Source of the DNA: Lojkania enalia
Lineage: Eukaryota; Ascomycota; Dothideomycetes; Pleosporales
Length of the DNA: 64,000 nt
Direction of reading: 5' to 3'
NCBI GenBank assembly: GCA_010094045.1
Contig: ML986620.1
Location: forward strand, 57,413 to 121,412
Part shown: piece after piece, positions 45,674-56,452 of the stretch
Layout of the letters: every line of letters starts with the position of its first letter
Numbering within the stretch: the first letter of the stretch is position 1
Translations under genes and position numbers: made by a program
The notes under the pieces: model-generated
Told to the model about the DNA's origin: nothing
What the model saw: the letters and a program-made list of their open reading frames with translations, nothing else
Database searches by the model: none

Positions 45674-46114
45674 CTAGCTACCGTGGGATAGATCTCGCTC
45701 TAGTAGATTGGCAAAATGCTTTTGTTGATTGAGGATAGTTGGGGCAGAGGCTGCAGGGCAGCCTACGCCACGCGTGCCATTAAAGCTCTGCAAGACGATC
45801 AGACACGTTGTAGCACGGTTGAACTTGTCTTTGTCTGATTGAGCAAGAGGATCAACGTTAAATGTGACCGGAGTCCCTAAGAAATTTCCTGAAGCGACGG
45901 CCGAGTTTACTTTCTCGATAAATTCCTCGCGGTTGGGTGGATAAAAGCATGGGATTAAGATATTGTTAGCGCCAGCACAGCTACCACTTCCGTTAGGGTC
46001 TTGACCAGCTGTTAAGCCAAAGTCTGGAATCAAGCTTGGATCTATGGACACGGAAGGTATTACAGAAGCAGAGATGATTGCCACCGGAAGAGCGAGAATA
46101 GTAGAAGAGCGCAT
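45674..46114 (-). CDS. Small secreted protein, 146 residues
   Basis: The first ATG is at 46114 (a longer frame would need a TTG start). An N-terminal signal peptide is clear: 'MRSSTILALPVAIISASVIP'. The mature part contains 'DFGLTAGQDPNGSGSCAGAN', 'IPCFYPPNREEFIEKVNSAV', 'TCLIVLQSFNGTRGVGCPAA' and four Cys after the leader. I recall this layout (DFG-TAGQ-P-G-G-C-G then IPC-CPP) from uncharacterised secreted proteins of many ascomycetes, but the role is unknown. No intron is needed. It is divergently arranged with the kinase-like gene on the + strand, with about 575 bp between them. Confidence 0.75.
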   Translation of the reverse strand: MRSSTILALPVAIISASVIPSVSIDPSLIPDFGLTAGQDPNGSGSCAGANNILIPCFYPPNREEFIEKVNSAVASGNFLGTPVTFNVDPLAQSDKDKFNRATTCLIVLQSFNGTRGVGCPAASAPTILNQQKHFANLLERDLSHGS

Positions 46115-46689
46115 TTTCAATCAGCGTGATATAGCTCCGGAAAATTTGGGAATGAATATTCTTATACTTGAACTTACTGGCCCTCGCTAAAATTAGTCAT
46201 GCAGTGAGGACTAAAGGGGTCCACCATCCGAAGCATAGAACAGATCTCTACACTACTGTGGGACCTTTTTGGTACCCGTTGGGAACTGTTTAGTCCCGAT
46301 CCAAAATTTCGTCAAGTTATCACTTGCAAACCAGCCACAAGTACCACCCTGTTTAACGCTTAGCTTAGTTTGGTAAGACTGCCAAGAGTGGTGCGGGGAA
46401 AATCTCGCAGCGCGGAGGCTAAGCAGGGGACCAGCGCTTTTTCACCCTCGAAGGGATGGACTGCGACAACGCACTTCCGTGAGCTTCTTTACTACAGCGC
46501 ATGCATAAAACGCACGCATAAGACACTCATACAAGGATCACGGTGAGGTATATCATGTCTCTATTGACCGACTTTTTAGGACGGTTGCTAAAGATTTCGA
46601 ATCTAGCCGCATACTTGAATTAGCGTCTACAACCACCGCTTGAATCCTTCCATCTCCCAAATCATCCCGACCGCTTGAGAATTCTAGAG
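46115..46689. promoter_or_regulatory. Shared upstream region of two divergent genes
   Basis: 575 bp without a gene between the secreted-protein gene (leftwards) and the kinase-like gene (rightwards). No specific binding site could be named. Confidence 0.4.
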
Positions 46690-47601
46690 ATGAGTCAGAT
46701 TGCGTGGCCAACGGGCTTCAGTCGACAAGATTTGGTTGGGTGGGGGAATTTTGGTGTAGTCTGCCTCGACCCTTCCACAGACACGGTGGTAAAGTTCCCT
46801 CACCTCGACGAACATAAAGAGCATATTCGGGTCGAAAGGGCTATCTATAAACGTTTTGAGGACCGCGGCGGCCATGTGGGGCTTTTGCGATACTTCGGAC
46901 CATACGAATCGGGCCTTCGTCTGCAGTTTGCCAAGAACTATGGACTTCGCAAGTATATTCAGGATCATGGAAGGAATCTCTCCTTGGAACAGCGACTTCG
47001 CTGGTGTCAGCAAATAGCCGATGCGCTGGCCTATGTTCATTCAAGCGGTGTTATTCATGGAGATCTGGAGGCAGGGAATGTGTTTTTGGACAACAACCTG
47101 AACGCGAAGGTCGCCGACTTCGCGGGTTCGTCTTTAGATGGCTCTCCCCTTCTTGTCGCTGTAACTTCTAGCCATCGATATCCCGGGCCATTGTTGTCGA
47201 AGCAGGCAGACATATTCGCTCTCGGATCTACTATCTTTGAGGTAATGTGCGGCCGGGCTCCTTATAATGGGAGCACGGACAAGGACATTACGGATTTCTT
47301 CGGAGAGTCAAAGTATCCCGAAACAAAAAGTCTAGGGCCTATTGGGGATATTGTTACAGGTTGTTGGCAAGGCATGTATTCAAGTGCGGATACAGTCGCT
47401 ATGAGCATCAACGGCATGTCATCTCTCCTCGATATGTTTTCATTGCTAACCCAATCTTCAGCTGTTCGGTCCGTAGGTAATCGTCCCCCAAGTAGTCTCT
47501 TACTCCCCAAAGTACCCGTATCAACCATCACAATATCGGCATTTGGGTTGCTCGTAATATCGTGGGCTGCTCGACCTTGGGTTGCTCGATCAGTGCATTA
47601 A
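46690..47601 (+). CDS. Protein-kinase-like protein, about 303 residues
   Basis: The ATG is at 46690 (upstream in-frame codons would need TTG). Glycine loop GWGNFG (residues 17-22), Lys35 in 'VVKFPH', catalytic loop 'HGDLEAGNVFLD' (123-134), 'VADFAGSS' where DFG would be (141-148), 'DIFALGSTIFEVM' (194-206) and 'GCWQGMYSSAD' (234-244). The catalytic Asp125, Asn130 and metal-binding Asp143 are present. The usual loop Lys is Glu127 and DFG is DFA, both of which occur in small fungal kinase families. From about residue 250 the frame loses kinase character. A likely intron (branch TTGCTAACCC, acceptor CTTCAG at about 47461) suggests the true 3' end differs from the open frame given here. Substrate unknown. 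Confidence 0.75.
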   Translation: MSQIAWPTGFSRQDLVGWGNFGVVCLDPSTDTVVKFPHLDEHKEHIRVERAIYKRFEDRGGHVGLLRYFGPYESGLRLQFAKNYGLRKYIQDHGRNLSLEQRLRWCQQIADALAYVHSSGVIHGDLEAGNVFLDNNLNAKVADFAGSSLDGSPLLVAVTSSHRYPGPLLSKQADIFALGSTIFEVMCGRAPYNGSTDKDITDFFGESKYPETKSLGPIGDIVTGCWQGMYSSADTVAMSINGMSSLLDMFSLLTQSSAVRSVGNRPPSSLLLPKVPVSTITISAFGLLVISWAARPWVARSVH

Positions 47602-49111
47602 TGATTGAACGGCTGCCAGAACTACCTTCAACATCCCGGGCACTCTTCCCCGGTGACTGTAGTGCTGCCTCCCTGCATGACCTCTCCATTTTTCCCCTTC
47701 ATTGGCGACATATTCGAACAAGGCCCATCCAGTTCGCTGCCTTTGGAACAGTAATCCCACGTTGTGTAGGGTATAACGTGAGGGTTCTCCGTTCGCTTGC
47801 ATCGAGAGTACTTTTTTACAAACTTTAGATAGCTGCACATTGTGTCTGCCTGAGCTTTGAATAAGATAATTAACAATTGGCGGGAAGTAAAAGCTGTTCA
47901 GTGGGGACTAGAGACGCGTAGACGACAGCCGAGTGCTGGGGGGAGACTAAAGGTATCACAATCAAGAGGCAAGGGCCTCTACGAACCTAGAAGCACAGCA
48001 TTTAGCTAGTAGAACCACTATCTAGATGGGCTTAGCAGCATATATAGATAGTGGTTGAGGGGAAACGCAAGCCTCTGGGGACAGCTGGCTCTTGTTTAAA
48101 AGAGTGACGTCGGACGGCGCGGAACGTTTCCGCGTCGCGTCGGGTGCCCGCCAAGCTTGCTACGCGGCATAGCTGCGACTGAAACCGGGTAGGATTGAAT
48201 GAATGAATAGCTGCGAAGCGGGGACTTCTGCGGCGTATCGTGTTCATCGGCGAAATAATCAGGAACACCCTACAACAGCTTGGCTCGTCATTTCTGAAGC
48301 CAGAGGTACAACCACCTGAGCTAGAAACGTTTGGGAGACGGCTAAGTTTCATACAACAACTACCCGTCTACTTCTATCTAGGTCATCAATTCAGTCGCCA
48401 CAAGATCCGCAGTCAGGCAATGCAGTGTAACCAAAATATCAGAACCAAGGTTCCCCTTCTGGCAGATCCCACCCTCTCCGCCAAACAGAGCTTATATTCC
48501 CCCGCCAAAGGACATATACTTTGAAAATTGCTGAGTTTGTAAATAAGATATTATTTGGCTATATATCGATGCTATAATCTTCGTAAACTGGTTGATTCTT
48601 AGCAACTAGTACAGAAATGCAATCAGCACTAAAGTTCTATACAGTCTTACACCTAGCTAAAACCACATATCTTGCCTTATCTCAATATTACCATCGACTC
48701 TACTATGAACATAGAGCACCAAGAGGGACAGCCTCTGTGGCTAGGGCTTAATCCAACGTCAGCCACAGGATAGACCCCTGCTAGATGTAAGTGAGGGCTT
48801 CCATCAAGGTCAAGCTGAAGGAGGTAAATGGCCAACGGCATTTACCAAGAACTACCAATCGAACAGGAACAGTATTGGTTGGACGGTAAAGCTTGGCACA
48901 ATATTTGCACGTGATCGTGTCAGGTTGTCCTGTATGTCCTGCGAACAGGACGAACAGAACAAACAGGGCGGACAGGGCTTGGCGGAACCGAACTTTTCTA
49001 TTGCGTAGTTATTGCAATTGAATACCTTCGCTACAAAGTATTCTGAGCACGGCAATCCTTCACTCTCTCTTCACTGAAGACTCCTAACCATGTATCCCTC
49101 TTAACCTCCGT
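47602..49111. other. Intergenic, no supported gene
   Basis: Short frames on both strands lack coding character. Near 48915-48985 there is a cluster of CAGGAC/GTCCTG and ACAGGG words that could pair in short hairpins. Confidence 0.45.
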
Positions 49112-49647
49112 TCAGGCATCTTCGCCTCTAAATCGGCGTCCTGCATCCACAGCCCATTCGTCCAAGCCTCCATACTTCGCCATTTGCCGGACGAAAAGTA
49201 GAAAAACGTTCAGGCCGAAAATTACCACCAGCGTATCTAAAGAGAATATAAAGACAGCTTGGACGTATAATATTACTATCATCACAAAAATATCTTTTTT
49301 CTCAGCATCGTTGGTATTCATAGCGTAAAGTATTGGGGTGATAACGTAAGAGAATATGGAGGGCCAAGCTAGGTCGTCATAAAGTGTAAGGCCTTGGTTT
49401 ATAAGCTATTACTATTTGTTGATTTTCCTAGGTTCTACTTACGGCGCTCGGATTTGATTATGTTGTAGATTGCTAACAGACCAAAAATAGCCAATGCAAA
49501 CTGTTTTCCACCTGTCGTATGGATCGCGACCATGATTAAAGCGAATAGCATACTAATCGTAAAAAAAGGTGGTAGAGCACTAAGTAGAAGAGATATAGCC
49601 GCCATACCTACGTAAATATGGCGACTACGCAACTCAAAGGCAGGCAT
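49112..49647 (-). CDS. Small multi-pass membrane protein, 153 residues, two exons
   Basis: Exons on the complement are 49647-49443 and 49368-49112, joined across a 74-nt intron with donor GTAAGT and acceptor CCTAG. The phases fit (205 nt then 257 nt). The start is the ATG at 49647 ('MPAFELRSRHIYVGMAAISL'). Four hydrophobic segments are visible: 'IYVGMAAISLLLSALPPFF', 'MLFALIMVAI', 'FALAIFGLLAIYNII' and, after the intron, 'IFVMIVILYVQAVFIFSL' running into 'LVVIFGLNVFLLFV'. The C-terminus is short and charged. I do not recognise the family. It has the general look of other small membrane proteins of unknown function. Confidence 0.65.
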
Positions 49648-49874
49648 CGTGGTGTATATCTGTAGAGCGAGGAAGGAGAGTTGTGGTTAAGTAGAGGCTT
49701 GGGCCAGAGTATTTTAGACCTTTATATACACATGTTGGGCTAAAAAGCGGGTAATTTTCTATGCTTATCCTTCAGTAGGTGTAGATGACAAGGATTTAGG
49801 CCCTAGCCAATGACAGGGCACATGATCCACTGTGATATCTCGTGTATGCGATAATACGGAGAGAGCACCCTTTT
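49648..49874. promoter_or_regulatory. Upstream region of the small membrane-protein gene
   Basis: About 227 bp without a gene. The motif TTTATATACAC (49721-49731) is A+T-rich but no element can be assigned with confidence. Confidence 0.3.
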
Positions 49875-50228
49875 TTAGCTGGCTTCTAGTCCCCTAAGCC
49901 CTTCCTGGAAACGCTCGTGTTTCAATTGACGATAATACGCTTCAACTATATGTCGGATTCCGTCTTTAAGCGTCTTCCCTTCTTGCTTGAATATCTCGCT
50001 CACTACGTCGTAGTAATGTTTCTCGTCGCAGTTTCTGAGTGGATTTGAGAGAATCAATATTGTATCCTCTTTAGTGAAAGAAGAATGAGGGTTTTTCTTG
50101 TGATACGTCTGTATGGCTTGGTTGATTAGATGGCAACAAAATTTGAGAATATCGTTCCAATGATTCTCGCAATCCTCCTTGGTACGATTAGGTAGCGGTT
50201 TCCTATTACGATCTCCCAAGAGTCTCAT
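49875..50228 (-). CDS. Unknown protein, at least 117 residues
   Basis: The open frame on the complement has an ATG at 50228. It contains 'RKPLPNRTKEDCENHWNDIL', 'AIQTYHKKNPHSSFTKEDTI' and 'CDEKHYYDVVSEIFKQEGKT': charged, Trp/His/Cys-containing and not low-complexity, as a real protein would be. The frame stays open upstream to about 50285, where 'TATGCTAACAAG' could be a branch site and acceptor, so a 5' exon may be missing from this model. No family recognised. Confidence 0.4.
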   Translation of the reverse strand: MRLLGDRNRKPLPNRTKEDCENHWNDILKFCCHLINQAIQTYHKKNPHSSFTKEDTILILSNPLRNCDEKHYYDVVSEIFKQEGKTLKDGIRHIVEAYYRQLKHERFQEGLRGLEAS

Positions 50229-51258
50229 GAGGAGAGCCTCTGATTCCTCCTGATTCCAAGGATGGCGTGACAGCCTTTCTTGTTAGCATAGATAAGAAGC
50301 CGCTGCTTAATCTACCTACTTAGCTCCCATCTGTGATTTTCGCTCTCGTAGAGGAATGAATAAGATTGGATAGATAACCATCGGAAGAATTATGCGGGAG
50401 AGGGGTTTTAAGGCGCCCTTCTCTAGACATTTCCCTATACAGCAATAAGAGCAAGCGTACGCAAACCTTATGCAAGTCAGACAGCCTTCGGCCCGCATTT
50501 AGTAACGTGTTCCAAATATATATATATATTCCTGGGATTACGCGTCTCATAGTACAGATTGTAGTAGTAAAGTGTAGTACTTTACTAATCTAGTAACGAG
50601 AAGTGACTGAAGAGAATTCAGAGCTCTCAAACTAGTATGCTGTATAGTAGGCAGCTAAAGCGAGACCCTTTATCTCAACTGTTGCTACTGGATTACAGGT
50701 ATAGGCTTATTCTCCGTCACCCAGCATTACTCTCCTAAGATCCAGAAACAGCGAGTTACTTATATTACAATGGCCTTTGATATTAATAATATAGGATCGG
50801 TTAGATTGGTCCATCTATACTTAACTCTGCTATACAATTTGCTCCGTCTCAAGCTACTATAAATGCCTAAATATGGGGTCAGGAAAATCGTATAAAGAGG
50901 GCGGGGACTAGAGACCATTATAAAACTAATATTCGAGGAACTTTCTAAATATTAAGGGTATTGGGGGGCTGCAAAAAAAAGCGAGTGTTTTATAGAGCCC
51001 CTTAATAGTAAGGAAGATAATGAACACTATGACGACTCTATCACCTGTATTGATGGATGTGCTGATGGTTGTCCTGACCTATCGGTCAAGACATAGTAGA
51101 GAAATATATAGTACATGAGACTGCTTAGTCAAGGGCTGCGTATATGATCCGGCACGTGACCTAGACCCAGATCGAAGTTTGAATCGTTGAACAGCCACGC
51201 CGCGAGTAAGAAATATGACAACGGAAGGGAACTGTTCGATCTCGGTGGAGGATAGGAT
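50229..51258. other. Intergenic, no supported gene
   Basis: Moderately A+T-rich, with short unsupported frames only. Confidence 0.4.
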
Positions 51259-51540
51259 TCAGAGTCTATGGACGCAATTCGGGTCTTTCGAACTTGGCAG
51301 TATCTTTCTTATTCCGAGGCGTATTTTGTCTTTCCTCATGTCGCTTATATAGATCTTGCCGGACGAAGGATTGACCGCAGTTGGTAACCTTGCCATAATA
51401 TATTTTTTTTGAGTTGTCTGCAGAAAATAAGCTGTCTCTATCTTATACATTGGTAGCCGAGGTGTGAGCTCAAGACGGCCAGGCGTAATGGTGAATTGAA
51501 AAGTGTGAGCGACATACGATTTAGCTGGTGCTCTTTCCAC
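51259..51540 (-). CDS. Possible 3' exon of an unknown gene
   Basis: A 93-codon frame on the complement ending at 51259. It reads 'TFQFTITPGRLELTPRLPMY', 'LPTAVNPSSGKIYISDMRKD' and 'KIRLGIRKILPSSKDPNC'. There is no ATG until 'PMYKIETAYF', so as a gene it needs an upstream exon that I could not define. Weak evidence. Confidence 0.28.
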   Translation of the reverse strand: MERAPAKSYVAHTFQFTITPGRLELTPRLPMYKIETAYFLQTTQKKYIMARLPTAVNPSSGKIYISDMRKDKIRLGIRKILPSSKDPNCVHRL

Positions 51541-52186
51541 AGCCCTCGCTCTTACACTTAAACTTTCTGTCCGGATTCTTTTCTTTCTTTCGCAATAACC
51601 TGGTTACGTCACTGGCCTGGCTGCCAGCGCTATTACGGTTGTCCTGGTCTCTGGTAATTTGATGCTGTAGAAAAACAGTCAGAAGCTAATATAAATTTGG
51701 AAGTGGAAATGTATACATCGTCATCTTCTGTGGGTCTTGGCGTGGGCCTGGATAGAAGGCGCTGGCCTTGCATGAAGGTAACCGGTGCAGGGCAGTAATG
51801 AAATAGAGGAAGTCAGAGTATAGCAGGGAAAGCGTGCATGATATACTGTAGAGGATCGGCTTCACAAGCGGCCCTTGCTAACTTGAGAGTATGCTTCTCA
51901 TTAGATTTTTATTTTTTTTAAACGGGATTGGCTGTACGTGGGTCTTAGGCTAACGATAGGAAGAGCAACCATTTGGGTCTAAATCATTACTTCTATACAG
52001 CCGGACATACAGCATCACGCGTGGCTATGTTGATTGCAGAGACGTAAGGGGCATGGCGAAATGCTTTTGGGTCCACATTCCTTCCTATAGAATGAATTCT
52101 AGTGTCGCCTAAGGTTCCCCAGTCTAGTAAACAGTCTTTTATTATTCGGTGGCGAGATTTGAATGTTTTATTAAAAGAAGGCTACT
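51541..52186. other. Intergenic, no supported gene
   Basis: About 650 bp with no open frame of interest and one short A/T run near 51905-51920. Confidence 0.45.
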
Positions 52187-53561
52187 CTACGCAACCTCAG
52201 CTCTTTTAAGACAAACAGGATATCCCTCTATTAGCGCCCCTACGTCTTTAGAGTAAACAAACTCGTCGACGTCTTGTCCAGCGAAAAGAATCCTCCCAGG
52301 TACAGCTCCGTTCACCGCGAAGTGCAGAATATTATCATAGGCAAACTTGCCTATTTTTTCTTTTACATTCATAGCCCAGCAGCGGTTGAGAACCGCCCAA
52401 TCCATTATTACAAGCTGCAACATGCTTGTACCCTCCTCGGTCTTTCGTTCAGTCAACACTCGGGCTGAGAGGCCATTTGCGGACCCAGTAATATCAAGAA
52501 TATGATAGATGCTCGAGATGCCGCCTAACCCATCTGGCTGGCGTAAGGCTGTGGTGATGATCTGGGTATTCTGTGGTCTAAAACGGTGGTCAGAATCTAG
52601 CGCACAAGAAAGCACTGCATAGCTTACTCTCCATTATTATTTGCAGTTGTATCTTGCTTATAGCTTTCTAATCCTGAGTTGGCGGAATGAGAGCGAGGCG
52701 CTGAGTCCGATGATAGTACGAAGGGAGAATCATTCGGGGTCGTTATAGGAGGCCTATTCTCACGACTCAAACACGAGAAACTGAAGTCGCTATCGCCACG
52801 ATTGTTTCTTTCAGCTCCTTTCCAAGCCCTCCAACCCTTCCAAAGTTGAAAAAAAAGGACGAGGGCTAGTATAAAGCATTCCAAAATGCAGTGCGCCTAT
52901 TCACATTACCACAGGAGCTAACGAGCATGGCGAACTTACCAAATAAAACCCAACCTCATTAGGAATAAATACAAACCCAATAGTAGCGGTAAATATACAG
53001 AACCAAATGGTTACAAAGCAAATAAACTTCCTATCCTTAATATATCCTTGTCGGAGGTAATAGGTAATAAATCCGATAGCACACCAGTGGAATACAAGAT
53101 ATCCAGAAGCCGCGATCGCCCTCCCTTTTAAAGAGTCAAGGGAACAGGAGATAAAAATGCCCACAATTTGTACAACGCTAGCTATAGGACTGAGCACAAA
53201 GGCGAATATTTGAAGTATCAACACCCTTGTTCTCCAGAAAAGAAAGGCCTGGAGTTGTGTTAGTAATTTCTCTTGAAGTAGTGAGCATACAAACTTCGAT
53301 AATCAGTCCATACAACCAAAAAAAGCCTAATAATAAGAGGAGTGGAACTTGTGTCGAATGCATCGCTTGGTAGACACCGAAGCCAACAGTGCTAGCAATA
53401 ACGAATACAAGCGAAAGGAAGAAACCACACCTCGTATTCCGACCATATTCCTTCCAACGCCGTGGAAGCGTCTCTAGATCCCAGAGACGGAATAACTGGG
53501 CAAGGCCAAGCAGACCAATAGCCGCCACACAGGTCAGAGCTGCAGACAATTGACTAGGCAT
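52187..53561 (-). CDS. Seven-helix membrane protein of unknown function, about 411 residues, four exons
   Basis: Exons on the complement are 53561-53295, 53248-52940, 52896-52628 and 52577-52187. The introns are 46, 43 and 50 nt. The first has TTACTAAC and CCAG, the second a GTAAGT donor, the third GTAAGC, TTCTGAC and TTTTAG. All phases agree, and together they join four frames that are otherwise separate. The start is the ATG giving 'MPSQLSAALTCVAAIGLLGL'. Hydrophobic helices follow: 'CGFFLSLVFVIASTVGFGVY', 'VPLLLLLGFFWLYGLIIE', 'ILQIFAFVLSPIASVVQIVG', 'YLVFHWCAIGFITYYL', 'FICFVTIWFCIFTATIGFVF' and 'ILECFILALVLFFQLW'. A Ser-rich linker and a soluble C-terminal domain ('LFAGQDVDEFVYSKDVG') end it. 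The seven-helix layout is seen, but receptor or enzyme function is not established. Confidence 0.65.
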
Positions 53562-54045
53562 CGTGGTACGGTCGATGAGGAGAGATAAGTGTATGCACAA
53601 GGCACGGGCAACAAACATGCAGGAAAGCAACCGGTGAAGGAAAGACTGAGAAGGACAGCAAAGCGGCGAGTGGAGGACGAAGGACGTCTCAGCCTTGTTG
53701 GGGGGCGTGGATATATATCACGGAATCGGCATCCTCACGCCCTAATCAGTCTTAGATCTCGCATGACGCGGCAGTATAAGCCGTAGGCATTGACAAGTGG
53801 AGGCAAGTAACGTACGGACTCACGCTAGATGATCGCCTACATTTGCGGAAAGCGGTGATCGGGCAAGCGACCCCAGTTATCAGGGATAAGTGAAGTTCTA
53901 ACTCTATTATGGGTGGGCCCTCCTTGATAGCCAAAGATGGTTAGAGCATGGACATTATGTCCAGGGACTAACTACTTTTGAATCCGCAGTGTATCGCGAC
54001 CTCCCGCACTGCAGCACCTCAACCTCTCCTGTATATCATTCGAAC
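53562..54045. promoter_or_regulatory. Region between two divergent genes
   Basis: About 480 bp between the seven-helix gene (leftwards) and the unknown gene starting at 54046 (rightwards). GGATATATATC near 53708-53718 may be a promoter A/T element. No other gene seen. Confidence 0.35.
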
Positions 54046-55306
54046 ATGGTGGGTGCTACACAGTTTATCTTATCTTTCGGGCGAGCGGTCCGTGTGCAGT
54101 GGCATGAAGCTGAAGACAAATCCATCAAGTTCTCTATAACCTGCAGCAAGGATACTCCAGGCGGAATTGAAAGACTAAGTGTCTGTGACGTCTCTTCGTG
54201 GACTTACTCGGAACGAAACAGAAGCGACTCGAACGAGATAGCTTTCGAGACCTCCTTACGAGATAGAGATGGAGACCAAGAAAGTTCAAACGACACGGAC
54301 TCTAATAAACAAGTTAAAGCACTCCAAACGAAGGTTGCGGAACGTTGGGACAGGACTGTACAGATACTTCAGCAAAATGCTGAGTTATGGGGAAACTCGG
54401 CCTATTTTTTTGGAATCTCCGAGTTTCATTCGACAGCGGAGTTATCTTACCGGGCCTTGAATGACTCTAGTCAAGAGTTGCATCTCTACCAAGCGCCTTT
54501 TCATAAAATCAACTTAGCGTGCTTCGAGGAGGAGAGCATTCGATCTGCTAAATGTAGGAACCCCTCTATCCTTGAGGCAAATTGTCGGAGGTCGCTACTA
54601 GGGAGTTTGCATCCTGGGTATGAGAAGCTGGACCCGAAGGAACACAACCGTATCTGGAAGAGACATGTACGCAATATAGAACAAGGGAACACTCTTCGTT
54701 CACTCTGTAAAGATAATGCAGGGTTACTGTTGACAGTTGCGCCGAGTCTTAGCGCCAAAGAGTATGTTCATTTCTTACTGTATTAACGCTGACGACTTAT
54801 TTGTAATAGTCTCAATTTCGTATCCAAGGAGCTAGGCAGAGGGCTTTCAGTCTTAGATTTACTGGGTCAAGAAACGCTTACAGAGTCGAAGAAATTCGGG
54901 ATACTGGAATCTAGATTGCTTAGGTATTTACAAGGGGATCTGCCCCAATCTAACCCGAGGCAGAGAGTGATACGAGAGGGTAGTAAAGTTATTTCCTAAG
55001 CCTTGGATTCATTTCAGCAGCACCTCGATGATTCGTACTTCGGCTTAGCTAACTTCTCTAGGAGCCAACCCACATAGGGATGCCCTAAATCCGACATCGA
55101 CTGGAATCATCGGCGAAGTAGACGCGAATATGATTCGTCTATTTCCGGAGCTTGGTGGTATTGAAGAGCGGCAAAGTGGTCATCCCACGCCTAATAGTCA
55201 CTGTGGCGTGAGTGAGGAGGCTCCCTCGTTAGAGATACCATCGGCATGCATGGAGGAAATCTTGCATGGAGAGGGTGGCGGACCATATGATATTTTCTAC
55301 TTGTAA
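54046..55306 (+). CDS. Unknown protein, 376 residues, three exons
   Basis: Exons are 54046-54761, 54810-54979 and 55062-55306. Intron 1 (48 nt) has GTATGT, CGCTGAC and AATAG. Intron 2 (82 nt) has GTAGTA, a perfect GCTAAC and CTCTAG. Phases are 2 and 1 and the final stop is TAA at 55304, so three separate frames become one. The start is the ATG at 54046 ('MVGATQFILSFGRAVRVQW'). Other readable pieces are 'LQTKVAERWDRTVQILQQNA', 'LHPGYEKLDPKEHNRIWKRH', 'LSVLDLLGQETLTESKKFGI' and 'GEVDANMIRLFPELGGIEER'. It looks soluble and acidic. I recognise no domain. Confidence 0.65.
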
Positions 55307-55320
55307 TATTTCTCCCGTTT

Positions 55321-55925
55321 TCATTGCTCTTTTAGTGGTAATATAGGCCCTAGTATGTTAATGAAAGGGATTTCGGTTTCGTCTGGCTCCGTCTGGACAC
55401 CAAGGCCCTCAAAGAGCAACACACTCGAGCCAGACCGCCACTCCGTCACTTTATAGTAGTTGCCTTCACTGCTTCTATCCACGTCGTCGATTCGAATTTC
55501 TGCGGTGCCGCGGGAGTCCTTGGAGGACGGGAGAAGTATAAGAATGGCAACATGTTTTGGTGGCACCGTCAAGCGTCCGGCACGAAGAGTAAGGAGCTTT
55601 GGCTGGGGCCGATCTTCATTGTGTTGCCTCTTGGGAATCATCATTCTCGCGCGTGTTTGTACAGTGAGCTTAACATCATTCGCCTTCGTAGTTAGCAGTG
55701 AAGTTATTCGTCTCTTGTTCTGACACATACTGTTGTTTTAGTAAAATCCTCTAGCAGGCTATTGAATATTTCGTTGCAGTTCGTTGTCAGTTGGTATTCG
55801 AATATTTTCATCTTTGGGTTAAGGGTGGAGAGTTGTTTGACTTCCAGTTCACCTAACCGCGAAACGAGTTCACAGGCTAGTCTCTGCATGTTGTCTGTCG
55901 GTGGAAAAACCACAAAAGGATCCAT
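55321..55925 (-). CDS. Unknown protein, 185 residues, two exons
   Basis: Exons on the complement are 55925-55731 and 55683-55321, with a 47-nt intron between them (donor GTATGT, branch GCTAAC, acceptor GAAG). Both phases are zero. The start is the ATG giving 'MDPFVVFPPTDNMQRLACEL'. Later parts read 'LTVQTRARMMIPKRQHNEDR', 'LTVPPKHVAILILLPSSKDS' and 'SSVLLFEGLGVQTEPDETEI'. It overlaps nothing and ends 15 bp from the stop of the convergent gene at 54046-55306. Function unknown. Confidence 0.6.
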
Positions 55926-56179
55926 TGTAATGCAGTGCACAATTGCTATGGAGTGGGCATGACAGGGTGGGCCATCTAGCAGAACGAAGGCATATTTATA
56001 AGGATATTATGGGTGAGGAAGTTGGAACGATTGTCCGGAGTCGGATGATTGAGCATGTGGGGTGGCGTCACGCGATCAATAAGCAGCGGAAAAAAGATTT
56101 TCCAGTATTAAAGAATAAGCTCCATTCGATATGATTAGTTTTGAAGAGTATAAATTGTAATGGGGACCACTGCAACTAA
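55926..56179. other. Intergenic, no supported gene
   Basis: A 63-codon + frame here lacks support. Confidence 0.35.
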
Positions 56180-56452
56180 CTAACTTGAACTGTTAGGGCC
56201 CGCTTCTGAGTCGACTCCGGAGAGAGCATCATAAAGTCTTGTAACATTAGGGTTTCTTGAAAGAGTCTGGAATTCGCTCATGGATGCCGAGGGTTGCGAA
56301 ACACTGCCAGTGCTGTTTAGGGCTTGGCCGTCGCTCTGGTTGGCCCCTCTGGTAGCAGATGTAGACGTACTCCCCCGCTGGATTGAGGCGGTAGAGGTGC
56401 TTGGTTGGTTGTTGGAGGGATCAGAGGTGGAGTTCGAGGGACGATTAGACAT
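56180..56452 (-). CDS. Short Ser/Thr/Asn-rich protein, 90 residues
   Basis: The ATG at 56452 on the complement gives 'MSNRPSNSTSDPSNNQPSTS', followed by Ser/Thr-rich sequence, then a more ordered end 'EFQTLSRNPNVTRLYDALSG'. The composition suggests an intrinsically disordered protein. It could be a real small gene or the first exon of one. Upstream, A/T-rich DNA fits a promoter. No family recognised. Confidence 0.42.
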   Translation of the reverse strand: MSNRPSNSTSDPSNNQPSTSTASIQRGSTSTSATRGANQSDGQALNSTGSVSQPSASMSEFQTLSRNPNVTRLYDALSGVDSEAGPNSSS

